The translations under genes were made by a program, and so were the position numbers. A stretch of DNA of 64,000 nucleotides from Luscinia megarhynchos (Eukaryota > Chordata > Aves > Passeriformes > Turdidae), in the NCBI GenBank assembly GCA_034336665.1, contig CM067576.1:11089385-11153384 (forward strand). The letters are read 5' to 3'. Positions 46,699 through 57,596 of the stretch are shown here, one piece after another (the first letter of the stretch is position 1; each line of letters starts with the position of its first letter). The notes beneath the pieces are model-generated. The model had not been told where the DNA came from. It saw only the letters and a program-made list of their open reading frames with translations, and searched no databases.

Positions 46699-48908
46699 TC
46701 TTGGCAAATATGGCAGCAGCTGGGGGAGAAAATGCTAAAATTCTGGAGGAATGGTTGCAGATGATGGTGAAATGAGCAGTGGATTTCCTGTGGGAGCTGG
46801 GGGAGGCAGTGGCACCCACTCCCCCCATGCTGTGGTGACACTCAGGCAGTGCTGCAGCAGCCAGATCCTCACCAGGCGCTGAGGGCTGACTCAGCTCTCC
46901 TCATTCATGGCTCTGCACTTCCAGGCTCGAGGGTGAAAAGGTTTGTTGGTAACCAAATAAAGCTGTCAAGTGAAAAATGCTGTGGGCAGAGGATCCTGGC
47001 TCTGTGTTGTGGGAATCAGGGGAGGGGGCACAGCTACAGGAGGGGGTTTTGGTTGGGTACCAGCACTGGCACAGCAGCAGTAAAGAGCACAGCACAGAGC
47101 CCTTCTGGCTCTTCAGTGCTCCTCTCTCACTCATTGCTTGAGGAGGGTGCAGGGCTGCTGATCTGTCCTGCTGGTGATGCTGAAGCTGCTGCAGATCCTG
47201 CCCGTGCCAAGTGACCTTGGTTTCCACACACCTCCCAAGCTTTAATTCTTTTCAAGAATGCTTCTAGCACTTCTCCTGGCACGCTCCCAGAGTGCCCTCC
47301 TGCATCTGCAGACGAGAAGTTGTGATGCTGCTCTTGTTGCTTGGGACTTTCCTAAGCTGAAATTCAGGCAATTATTCCTTTTGGTGGTCAATTTATCCAT
47401 CCTACCTGAAGCTGCTGGGCAGAAAAGAAAGCAGGAGTGGCAGAAATTGTAGTGCAATGGAAATATGTTGATAACAGCTTTCAAAAGCCCCTCTTGTCCA
47501 CGTAGCATGTATTTGGTTGGTTTTTGGGATTATTAGGACTTCTGGAGAGGTTTCCTTGTCTATCCTATATTTAGAAAATGTGGGCAGGCTGTGCAATTTT
47601 AAGAAGCAGCCTTGTGTTGGCAGGACCACTGCTCATTTTGTGTGTTGTAACATTTTTGTGTTGGTAATGCTTTGAGGGAGATTCTGTGAGTCACAGCTCT
47701 GGTTTTCTTGTGGGGTTAGGTAGGTGTCTTGTTCATTTTGGGGGCTTAGAAGGGAAGAAAGAAGCAGTTGTGATCTGAAGCACTGCCAGCAGTTTTGGTT
47801 TTATTGCCAGAGCTCTGATAATCTGGTATTTCCCGTAAAGCCCCAGGTGCTGTACTTGCTCTCTTCTCTGGGATTCTCCAATCTCTCTCACCCTTTTTCA
47901 TCACAGGAAGAGACAAACAGCATGTCCTATCTGGGCCCTAAACATTCACAACATCGAATGTAATAGCAAGCCCCAAACACATCTCTAGGTGGAAATCTCC
48001 TGCTTAGTTCAATATCACCATTTTCAAGAGGGAGAAGAGGAGCAGTTCATGATTTCCAAATGAGCAGAGCTGTGTGTGTGGTGTCTGTCTGCTCCCTCCT
48101 CTCTTCCTTTTCCCTTATCTTCTTCCTGGTCTTTTTTGCAGGTCAGAAGGGACACTGGGTGTCTCCTCTGGTGATGGAGAGCCCATTTCTCTGGCCTGTC
48201 CCATCTCCCCTGCCCCATGCAGGCTCAGCAGCTGCCTCTGCCATGCACTGCCTCAGAAGGGTTTGGGTGCTTCCCCCAGCAGCAGCGTTTTTCTGCACTG
48301 GAGCCTCAGGGCTTGTCTGCACAGGGAGGCTCTTGCAAAACTTGCTTGGCCTAGGGTGTGAATTTAAAGGGAAAGAACTGTTCTGCACCAGAGTCCTGCC
48401 TTAAACCCTCTTATCCTGCAGAAAACTCCGGTGTTTTTAACTGGCTGGGCTTGGTGGGATGGCTGCACCCAACCTGGGGCTCTTGTGGCAGCTCTGCTCT
48501 GAGCTGGCCTTGGGTTAGCACTGTGTAGGAGGTGAGGGTTGGCAGTGGAGGCTGTTCTGTGCAAAGCCTGCCTCAGGGCTCCTGGTACCCTCTGGAGAAG
48601 CCAGGCTGAACAGACTGAGCTGACAGTGCCCCCTTCCTCAGCATGGGATGCATCAGCTGCTCAAGTCCAAGCCTGTCTGAGCAGCCTGGGGCTCAGCTCA
48701 ATGAGCTGTCCTGAAGGAGCAGCCCTGCAGAGCTGGCTGAGTGCTGCAGGTGCCTCTGGGAGGGTGTTTTGCTTTGGTCCTCACTGAGCTGGTGGGCTGG
48801 TACCAAGCTGTCATCTGTGCCCCACTCATGCCAGAGCAGAAAGCTTCCTGAGGCTTTCTCCTCAAATCCAGCCCTCCAGCACTGTCTCAGTCCCACCATG
48901 CCAAACCT
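46699..48908. other. Unannotated unique sequence
   Basis: Nothing is recognised. G+C-rich frames near 48.1-48.8 kb do not resemble known proteins. Confidence 0.4.
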
Positions 48909-49330
48909 GAGATGCCCCTGGGAAATGATGCTTTGGGGAGCTGGAGGTGATCTGTGTGAGATATCCCTGGGAAATGTTTGGGGAGCTGGAGGGGATCTGT
49001 GTGAGATTCACCTGGGAAAAGATGCTTTGGGGAGCTGGAGGTGATCTGTGTGAGATGCACCTGGGAAATGTTTGGGGAGCTGGAGGGGATCTGTGTGAGA
49101 TGCCCCTGGGAAATGTTTGGGGAGCTGAAGGTGATCTGTGTGAGATGCACCTGGGAGATGATGCTTTGGGGAGCTGAAGGTGATCTGTGTGAGATATCCC
49201 TGGGAAATGTTTGGGGAGCTGGAGGTGATCTGTGTGAGATGCATCTGGGAAATGTTTGGGGAGCTGGAGTTGATCTGTGTGAGATGCATCTGGGAAATGA
49301 TGCTTTGGGGGAGCTGGAGGGGATCTGTGG
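48909..49330. repeat. Nine-unit minisatellite of alternating 45- and 49-base units
   Basis: Nine contiguous imperfect units start 'gagatgc[a/c]c[c/t]tgggaa' and end 'gatctgtgt'. Starts are at 48909, 48958, 49003, 49052, 49097, 49142, 49191, 49236 and 49281. Long units (1, 3, 6, 9) carry four extra bases before 'tttggggagctgg'. Their lengths are 49, 49, 49 and 50; the short units are 45. The order is L-S-L-S-S-L-S-S-L, hinting at a higher-order unit. Because 49 is not a multiple of three, no frame is kept across units, so the long frames on both strands here are artefacts. Confidence 0.95.
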
Positions 49331-50911
49331 GTGCACTGTGCCTGCTGAGCTAAGGTCTCACATCCCAACTCCTGGCTGTGAATTAAAGTCCTTTGCCCTT
49401 GGGAGAGCAGGAAAGGACCCTGAAACACCTTGCAGCCCACAGGATGGGAGCCTGAGGTCTCTGAAAGGAGAAGGGACACCATGACAGTACAAATGCAGCA
49501 TTCCCTATGTGTCTCTGAGGCCAAAGGTGGGAGCCCAGACATCCCTGGCTGCTCCTGGCTGATTTCATTCACATCCCCTGGAAGCTGTTGTCACTGCAGT
49601 CACTGAAGGCAAGAGCATAGCAGGGCTGGCAGAAAGGCAGGCATTTCCATGAGGCACAGGCATGCTGTCATCTGGATAAACTCGGGAAAAATGCACGCAG
49701 GGGTTTTGTGCCTCTGGGCATCAGGGCAGGAAACCAACCCTATCCATGAGAGAATGCAGAAGGCTTCCCCACTGGGAAGAATTCAGGAGCAGTAAGTGAT
49801 ACTTGCTGCTTTATGTGGTGTTCTTGTGTAGCAAGGAGCGTGGTCAGACCCATCTCAGCCTCCCTCAGCCTGGTGGTCCTGCCTGGCTGCTTTCTGTGCC
49901 TGTCACGAGCCCCCATGTGTCACTGAGCCTCCCCCTGTTCCTCACTGTTGGAGCTGCCCTGCTAACAGAGTTGGCTGCTGGAGGACTCATCAGGGCTGAA
50001 ATGATTTGTTTCTCAGCCATTTATTGCAAACGAACCATTGGAAGGCTTTCAAAAGCCATCTTCTCTTGACCTAAGTTCAGCTGAATGTTTTAGCAGCATC
50101 AGCTTTACATAACACGCCAGTAGAGGGGAATTCTGGGGGAATAAAGTTTATGTTGATAAACAATCCTTGCTGACCAGGATCTCCCTCTCAAAGTTGCATG
50201 GTTATTCAGAGGATCACTGGGAATTACAAGCCAGCTGCCCCAGAAAAATGTGATGACTTGCGTGTTTACTCTGAGTGTCTGATAAAATCCCAAAATATCC
50301 TATGACAGCAGGTAATCCTTTGCCAACATTTAGATTTCAGTGAAGTGTCTTGATAGAGCCCTAGCACCCCAAATTAATTCCAGTTGGTGAGGACAGGAGA
50401 GCATCACATGGGCTGAGAACTGGGTGGGGAGGACCATGAACAATGGATTAGGACAAACAGCAGTGTGTCGAATTGTCAGGGGAGCGAAGGAGAGCGCAGC
50501 CTCGGGAGCTCAGCCGTGCCAGTTGCTGCCCTCCGTGGTGACTGCGCAGAGTTAACCTCTGAAGGGTCTCCTCGGGACCTCAGGCAGTCCCTGAGGGCTC
50601 TTATGAACTGGGATCTATTCATTGTGAGTTACCTGGGAATGTTTCTTCAGAATATCCTTCAAGGGTGTGATCCTGTCTGAGGTGTCCATTCAGCTTTTGT
50701 TCGTGCTCACAAAGACGCTCCCAGTTAATTAGCTGATATTTTGTCCAGGCATTTATTTACCACCAAATTACAAAGGGAGGGGCACAGCTTGAAAAATGAG
50801 GTGAGAAGCATAATAGGGTAGGCTGTGCTCGACTGTGATGTTCCATCTTCATGATCCCCTGGCTTAGGGTGAGAGTTGGGTAATTGCTGGTGTGGTCCAT
50901 TAGAAAAGCAG
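49331..50911. other. Unannotated unique sequence
   Basis: A modest CpG cluster lies at about 50467-50575 ('gagcgaaggagagcgcagcctcggg' and following). No exon or repeat is recognised. Confidence 0.4.
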
Positions 50912-51013
50912 ATCTGGGATGGATCCTTCCTCTCTGTGTGCAGGGGTCCTGTAACGACAAAATCTGGGATGAATTCTTCCTCTGCAGGTGTACAGAGGTC
51001 CTGCAACTACAAA
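50912..51013. repeat. Two-copy, about 50-base tandem duplication
   Basis: The block from 'atctgggatg' through 'ggtcctg[t/c]aac[g/t]acaaa' is repeated at 50912-50961 and 50962-51013 with several substitutions and small indels, so the duplication is not recent. Confidence 0.85.
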
Positions 51014-51903
51014 CAGCATTGTTTAGGTGAGCAGAAAGGATTTCTTCTCATGGTGTTTCAGGCTTGGCCATTAGCAGGGACAGGAGCAGGGCAGGAGGGT
51101 GACCAGCAGCATTTCGTGGGATGTGAGTGGAAGCTCAGCTTCTACATCCTGCAGCCAGAGGGAAAATGTGATCCCAAAGCAGCACTGAAGTGTCTCTGAG
51201 CTGTGTGTGACAGTGGAGCTCCCAATGCTCCATCCCAAATAGGCAGAAAATGAGAGAAGCAGCACCAGTGTTCAGGTGTCTGCCTGAGAGGGTGATTCAG
51301 GCTCTCTGGATTTCATGGAAACAAGGCTGCTGGGAGCTCTTCAGTGACACGTGGGAGGTAGTCAGCATCTCCAGAAATGAAAGGAGGATGAGACTGGGGC
51401 TTAAGAGTGATAGTCAAGGTTTTCAAGATAATGGATTTTGCAAAGGAAAAGAAAAAAAAATCATCAACCTCACAGCCAAGGAAGGACAAACAGGAATGAT
51501 TTTGGTTATCTGTGGATGGTGGCAGCTGGCATGGGCAAGGAGAAGGGAACAGAAAGAAGGGGTAGTGTAAAGGACAGGACAGAAGGAGAGATGGATTACA
51601 TCTTTGGAATGATGGAACATCTCTTTTGCACCTGGAGACCTGAAGAGCCTCACAGCTCTCAGAAGCTGCCACTGTGACTGGGTTCCCCATCACCTGCCAG
51701 GCAGGGCCCTGTATTGGCCTTTCTGCCAGGGACCCTGGGCCTGTTTCCAGAGGGAATGCCCTGCTGCCCATGGTTGGGATTGTGAGGTGGGGCTCAGCTG
51801 TGTCCCAGAAGCCATCCAGGTCCTCGGGCACCCTGTGGGATGCAGTGTGGATGTGCAGTACAGCTTGCCTGTGTCTGGATCCTGGTCAGTTGGATGGATG
51901 TTA
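51014..51903. other. Unannotated unique sequence
   Basis: No gene is recognised. A nine-base A run lies near 51453-51461. Confidence 0.4.
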
Positions 51904-51957
51904 CAGATCACCCCTGGGGCAGGGATGTTGCAGATCCCCCCTGGGGCAGGGATGTGA
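51904..51957. repeat. Two-copy 27-base tandem duplication
   Basis: 'cagatc[a/c]cccctggggcaggg' followed by 'atgt[tg/ga]' repeats exactly at a 27-base period with very few differences, so it is fairly young. Confidence 0.9.
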
Positions 51958-54900
51958 TCTGCTCAATTTCTGAGCGGTTCTTCCAAGCTTATTCTTGTCA
52001 TCCTGTGATTTGCTGTCCCTCTGAACCCTGTCTTTGGGCCTTTCCAGGTTAGTTCTGTAGACCCAAAGGTCTATCCAGGCTTTTCCAGGGCAGCTCCTTG
52101 GCACCACTGTACCTTCTACAGATCCATCAAAAACAAAGTCACATGCATGGGGCACTCAGACTGAGCATTTCCTACAAAAAAGAGGAGACCCCACTCTTTC
52201 CATCAGGTTTTCATCATGTTCTCAGGCCTCTGTAAATTCCTTTTTTGATTCTAGGTGGTTGCATTCCGCTGCATGGAGCTGCTCAAGGGTGGCTTGGGGA
52301 GATGGTGAATGAGGGCAGTGGGAGTGCAGAAGTGAAGGAGCAGCTCTGCAGGAATTTCTCTTTAGCAAAGGGTCTGAGTGAGATCCTTCTTACCTGTGCA
52401 GCTTCACTGCCTGCTCTCTTCTCCTTTATCACTCCTGCAGGGAGATGAGAATCACCCCAGCTTCAGCACAGGATGAAACCTGCATTGTGCCCTGTCTCTT
52501 CCCAGGTCTTCCTTGGATCCCAAACTCCTTCTGCTTGCTGTCACTGCTGCTTAGGACTGGCATTTGTGGTGGCATCCAGAGGTCCTGGCTGCAGCATTGT
52601 TCCTCTTGTGCTATTCACAGCACAGAGTCACAACAAGAGCCAGTCCCTGCCCCAAATATATTAAGTGGGATCTTTGAGAGAGGAAATGGAAGCACAGAGA
52701 AGGGATGTGAATTGTCCCACTTTACGCAACATTTCTGGGATAAAACCCAGCACTATTAATAGCTTTTTGCTCAACAACCATCTTTTGTTCAGAACTCTGG
52801 TTTTCACCTTAAGTTGTTTGTGTTGTGCAGGATCTGCTGCCCAGATTGGCGAAATTTCCCATTTTGTGACCTAAAGCTGGACATGAAGCAGGTCAATAAA
52901 CTCACATCCAGTTTGAACTCGGAATAATTTCCCTGCTTGGGCCATCACCGTGCTGCCTGTTGTCTCTCTCCTCTTTGCCCACATTTTGCTGTTGCATCCT
53001 TGGTCTTTGTTTTTAGTCACTTGTGTTCTGCAATAGCTCCTAGAAAATTACACCTTCCTGTGCTGCTCTTCCCCAAATCCCTCTGTGAAGTAGCTGGACA
53101 GTCAGCAAGGGTTGGCTCTCATCACAAAGTCAAATTTGCTTTACCTTCCTTCTCATTTGTTGCCTATGAATATTCTATAAAGTGATCTTTCTGCCAGAGA
53201 AATGTTTGTGGAAACAGAAACTGTTGATTAAATTTTAACGAAGAGTCACAGGAAGCAAATTTTAAAATTGCAACTGTATGTTTGTGATAATAAGAGCTCT
53301 GTCATTGCTGTCAGGGACTAGAATTGATGCAGGCCACAAAATCTCTTCATCCAACCAAAATGAGCCAGAGTTTCTTGATTTCTTTTTTTTTTTTTCAAAC
53401 ACAAGCCGCAAACTGCTCATGAGCAATTTACAAGCCAAAAATTAGCCAGGATGGCTTTCCAGAGAATAGTTCTGAAGAATATCGCAATAAGCAATATTCG
53501 AATATAAAAACGAGGGAAAATAAGGATAAAAAAATTAATCAGGAAGAGCTGACATCCTGGAGACTCCTGGCAGCTGTAAATCAGCTTGGTTGGGGGACAT
53601 TTCAGTGGAAGCCACCCATCGCTGTGCTCCAGTGGGGGTCTGGAGCTGCTCAGAACAATGCTGGGAAGCCGCACTCTGGACAAGGCAGGAGACACGCTGT
53701 GTTAGTGTCTCCACTGGGCAGTGCCCAGAGTCCCAGCCGGAATTTACAGCTCCGTTTGAGCCTCCCTGCAGCCCAGGGACGAGGGTGGCTGGGGAACTCT
53801 GCCTGCACAGGGCTCAGCCTCTGGGTTGGGACCAGATGCAGCAGTGGCACAAACTCAGGGTGAACATGTTATAGTGCGTTCTGGTAATTCCATCCATGCT
53901 CGGTGGGGCTTGGGCTCCTGGAAAAGCTGTCTCAGGGATGATCTTTCGTTTCTTTCCTGTGTTTGGATGAAAACCAGACCTGCGGTCACTTCTGGTACCA
54001 GTGCTTTAAAGCCTTTCTTCAACCAACAGCAAAACTTTTAATCTTTCTAATATAACACTACAGAGAACAAACAAGTCTCTAATGCAAGCCCTGGGGTCTC
54101 TTGTGGGGAGATCCTGATAAAAACAGGGCTTTCTGTTTTGGAAATACCCTCTGGTGGATTTGTCTCTCACCAGAGACAATGGTGAACTTTCAAAGTAGGC
54201 AGAGACATGGGAAAAAAAATATTGTAATTAAGACTGCAAGTGGTTGGCTTTTGTCACGGAATTCTAGAGAATATTATTTTATAGGTTAAAAGTTAAACAT
54301 CTCCACCTCAGTATGAGAGGCTTCTCACTGAATTTATTTACCCAGATATTAAAGTGCTTTCTTCTGTGAATCCCTACTTTGTGTGGTGTTTCACCTGGTT
54401 GTGTGTGAAACATCAGGGTGTTCTCTGGCCCAGAACTTCCTGGGAAGTCGAAATAGCAAAAAAATTTTGCCAGCTGGGCTGTCACATCTGACCTTCACTT
54501 GACCTCTGCCTGCCCTGGATTAACATCTTGTAACTGATCCTAAGTTTCACTTGTTTTTCCCTGCTTGCTGAAGTTAAGCATGTTTAACAACACTCCTTCA
54601 AGCTGCCTCTCACAGGGAGTCTGCTGGGGCAGGGAAGGAGGGGGATTCTTGCTGGGATGGGGCTGGTGTGGGCTGAGTGACCCATCCCTCTGCATTGAGG
54701 TGTTCTGTGGTTCTGCTCTTCCTGACCTCAGGCCTCACACCTCATTAGTTAACCCCCTCTGGAGTCCTCATTCTGTTTAATATGATGTGCTGAGAGAGGA
54801 GGGAGGGATCTCCAGGAGTGCAGTGCTGCCTGAGTGCTGCCTGCTCCCTGACTTGTGCACCTGGCTGTGATGGGCACAGGGCTGGGCAGGGAGGGACAGG

Positions 54901-55044
54901 TTTGTGTGGCAAATTTGAGAGCTCTGAGCACGTTCACCTGTCTGCAGTGGCCCATGTCCTGATTTACCTGAAACCCTTGGTGTGTTTGGGGCTGTGCTGT
55001 ACCCACACATTGTAGTGGGTCCTGTTTTTACAGGTTTTCCTGAG
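51958..55044. other. Unannotated unique sequence
   Basis: A T run of about 13 lies at 53383-53395. No gene or repeat is recognised. Confidence 0.4.
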
Positions 55045-55262
55045 TCATAGAATCATCACAGAACCCAGAATGGCTGGGAGGGACTTTAAAGCTCATCTCA
55101 TTGCAAGCCCCAGCCATGGGCAGGGACACCTTCCACTATCCCAGGCTGCTCCAAGCCCCATCCAGCCTGGCCTTGGGCACTTCCAGGGATCCAGGGACAG
55201 CCACAGCTTATCTGGGCACCTGTGCAAGGCCTCCCCACCCTCACAGGGAAGAATTTCTCCCT
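55045..55262 (-). mobile_element. CR1 LINE 3' end, antisense
   Basis: The + strand reads 'tcatagaatcatcacagaacccagaatggctgggagggactttaaagctcatctcattgca', 'gccatgggcagggacaccttccactatcccaggctgctccaagccccatcc', 'cttccagggatccagggacagccacagctt' and 'caccctcacagggaagaatttct'. It runs from an intact terminal motif to a point where the match fades. Confidence 0.95.
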
Positions 55263-55884
55263 GCAATGCTCCACCAGTCCATGATGGTCTGTCTGCTGTC
55301 CTCCCATCCTTGGTGCAGGCAGTCCCTGTTAGAGGAATTTCAGCTCTCCTCTAACTGTGCTGTTCTCCCCTATTATTTTAAAGCAACAGTCCTGTGATTC
55401 ATAAAGCTGTCAAAACATCCAGTAGGGCTTTTTTTTTCATCCTTTTCTAGAACCAATGACTTTCCACTAATGGTCATTTGCATCTGCAAATTCTCTGTAA
55501 TCTGAAAGCTTTTAGCCTTTAGCTTTGCCATGACATAAGGGGTCTATACGTGGTTTCATGTACAGATTTAATAATAAACATTTAATGAAACAAAGGTTTT
55601 TTCTTCAAACCTAGATTGTTTTGTCTCCTGGGGTGAGTTTTTCAATCACTTTCCTTTGGTGATTGAAAGATGATGGATGCCACCCGGGTCTTTACCAGGG
55701 TTCTAGGGCAAGTAATTTGTGCTTAGTGCTCAGTGACTGGAACAAAGGATTAATGTATTTTAAAGTTTTGGATGCTTGGGGTAATTTCTTTGTTGGCTGG
55801 GTCTGGGCTGGCAGTCCACAGAGCATGGGTGGGCAGTTTTTCTAGCTGATTGTGAAGATAGAGATAAAGCTATATTTTATGAAT
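55263..55884. other. Unannotated, A+T-richer sequence
   Basis: A T run lies near 55430-55438. Nothing else is recognised. Confidence 0.4.
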
Positions 55885-56235
55885 TGCTGTTTCCAAGGTC
55901 ATCTGGAAATTGAGCAGTTCATAAAACATATCTTTGTTCAAAGATATATTTGATTATATAAAATATGATCCCAGAATCAATTGGGTACAAACAAGATGTT
56001 GCCTTTAGGGTTGAAAACACATTGTTAGAGGCATGAAGAGCAGAAATTGTCGCTGCTGTCTTTGTGTGGCTATTGTTTTTGGTCTTAATAGGAACAGAAT
56101 GAATGACATTTTTCCACCAGACCACTTATGCTCAACTATACCTCCAGGACAACTTCCTGGCCAAAAATATTCAAAACAAACAAACACAATAGCAATTCTA
56201 CTCCAATTACATTGTTTGCAAACCAGCTAGTGTTC
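55885..56235. promoter_or_regulatory. A+T-rich block with inverted TCF/LEF-like motif (inference)
   Basis: This repeat-free stretch has 'atatctttgttcaaagatat' at 55928-55947, an inverted repeat with 8-base arms and a 4-base centre; the two CTTTG/CAAAG cores resemble facing TCF/LEF sites. Forkhead-like 'caaacaaacaca' (56176-56187) and 'tgtttgcaaac' (56213-56223) and SOX-like ATTGTT cores lie downstream. It is the most enhancer-like block in the window by texture, but constraint is unproven. Confidence 0.25.
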
Positions 56236-56647
56236 ATAGAGTACTAGGTTTGGCAAATCCAAGTACTTCAGCCCCTGGATCTTAATATTGGATATTGGCA
56301 TGTGCATTTCTTGGAGCTGTTGTGCACTTCAGGTGAGTGTTTGTGCAGTCACATGCATGGGCAGCATTGTGACAAAAGCACAGCCCAGTTGTCTGAGCAG
56401 TTTGGGTATTGGGAAAACATCCTTGCCCAGTGGCCAGATGCTCATTGATTTCAATGGAGCTGAGATTTCAGCCTCGGGCTCTGGACCAAATCATACACCA
56501 ATTTCAAAACTTTCACTGGAAAGAAGAATTACGGGATTTTTAAGTGTGGGAAAGACAGAGGAGGAGGAATTTATCAGTTGCTCTTAAGTATAAGTGGAGC
56601 CAGGATTTTTAAGAGGAGAGTGAAATTTCTGGCTTAGTGGCATTTCT
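56236..56647. other. Unannotated unique sequence
   Basis: Nothing is recognised. A 99-codon frame (56288-56587) resembles no family. Confidence 0.4.
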
Positions 56648-56697
56648 TCATAGAATCATAGAATCATTAAGGTTGGAAAAGACCTCTAAGATTCCAT
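56648..56697 (-). mobile_element. Very short CR1 LINE 3' terminus, antisense
   Basis: Only the last 50 bases of a CR1 remain: 'tcatagaatcatagaatcattaaggttggaaaagacctctaagatt'. This is the terminal tandem motif plus the adjoining block. The match stops sharply, as in extreme 5' truncation. It belongs to the same subfamily as the copy at 39.2 kb. Confidence 0.88.
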
Positions 56698-57384
56698 GGT
56701 TTGAGTTGCCAGAGGGATCCTATAGAGAGCAAACCTAAATCAACAAACCTTATAACTTTCCAGTCAATTTTCTTTGGTGATGGGAATGGTCATGAAAATA
56801 GAAATTCTTGTAACTCACAGTTTAAATAGATCTTTAAAAAAATTAAATAGTGCTGTAGATTGGTGTTATAGTCTCTTCTTCTGCCTGAGACAGAAGGCTA
56901 CAGGAACTTAGTTAATGGAAAAGAAACTTGTGTGTTAGGGAAGGTATGGGACATGCAGGGAGGAATAATGCATTTATTCTGGCTTCAGCAAAGTGCTTTC
57001 CATGCTTCATTCCAACCCCAAATCCACAGATCTCAGACTTTTCAGCATCTTCACACATCTGTGTCCTTCCCATCAGTGTCTGTTCAGGGTGGGTGTCCTC
57101 AGCAGACCCCTCCAGGGCCTGGAGGAAGGAGTGGCTCCTGCCTTGGCACACCTGGGTCCCCAGCTGCCAGAGTGGGACCTCTCCCAGGAACAGAGATGAG
57201 TCTCTGACTCCTGCTGGCATAACTGTGGGAGAGGCAGCCAGGACATCTCCCAGGTCCCTGGAGAGCTTTGGGTTTATTAACCCTTGCTGTTCTCTGCAGT
57301 TTCACAGGCAGACCCTCAGACAGTGCAGGTGAGGTGTAAATGTCCCCGGTGAGCCACATGGTCTAGTGCTGGCTCCTTCACTGG
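56698..57384. other. Unannotated unique sequence
   Basis: Nothing is recognised. Overlapping frames at 56.9-57.3 kb lie on both strands. Confidence 0.4.
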
Positions 57385-57596
57385 AGTCCCTGCCCTCTGA
57401 GGGTGGTGAGACCCTGGCACAGGCTGTCCAGAGAAGCTGTGGCTGTGCCCTGGATCCCTGGAAGTGTCCAAGGGCAGGTTGGATGGAGCTGGAAGCAGCA
57501 TGGGACAGTGGAAGGTGTCCCTGCCCATCCTGGGGGCTGGAATGAGATGGTCCCTCCCAACCCAAACCCATTCTATGGTTCCCTGATTCCATGATC
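57385..57596 (+). mobile_element. CR1 LINE 3' end, sense
   Basis: It reads 'gagggtggtgagaccctggcacaggctgtccagagaagctgtggctg', 'ccctggatccctggaagtgtccaagggcaggttgg', 'gggacagtggaaggtgtccctgcccatcc', 'ggaatgagatggtccctcccaacccaaacccattctatgg' and the tail 'ttccctgattccatgatc'. Internal substitutions and a degraded tail are present. Confidence 0.94.

Noticed and set aside
48862..49572. 236-codon reverse-strand frame (and 147-149-codon frames on both strands) with repeated His/Ser/Pro or Gly/Leu/Trp motifs
   Set aside because: They are translations of the minisatellite. Long units of 49-50 bases shift the frame, so no protein repeat is conserved.
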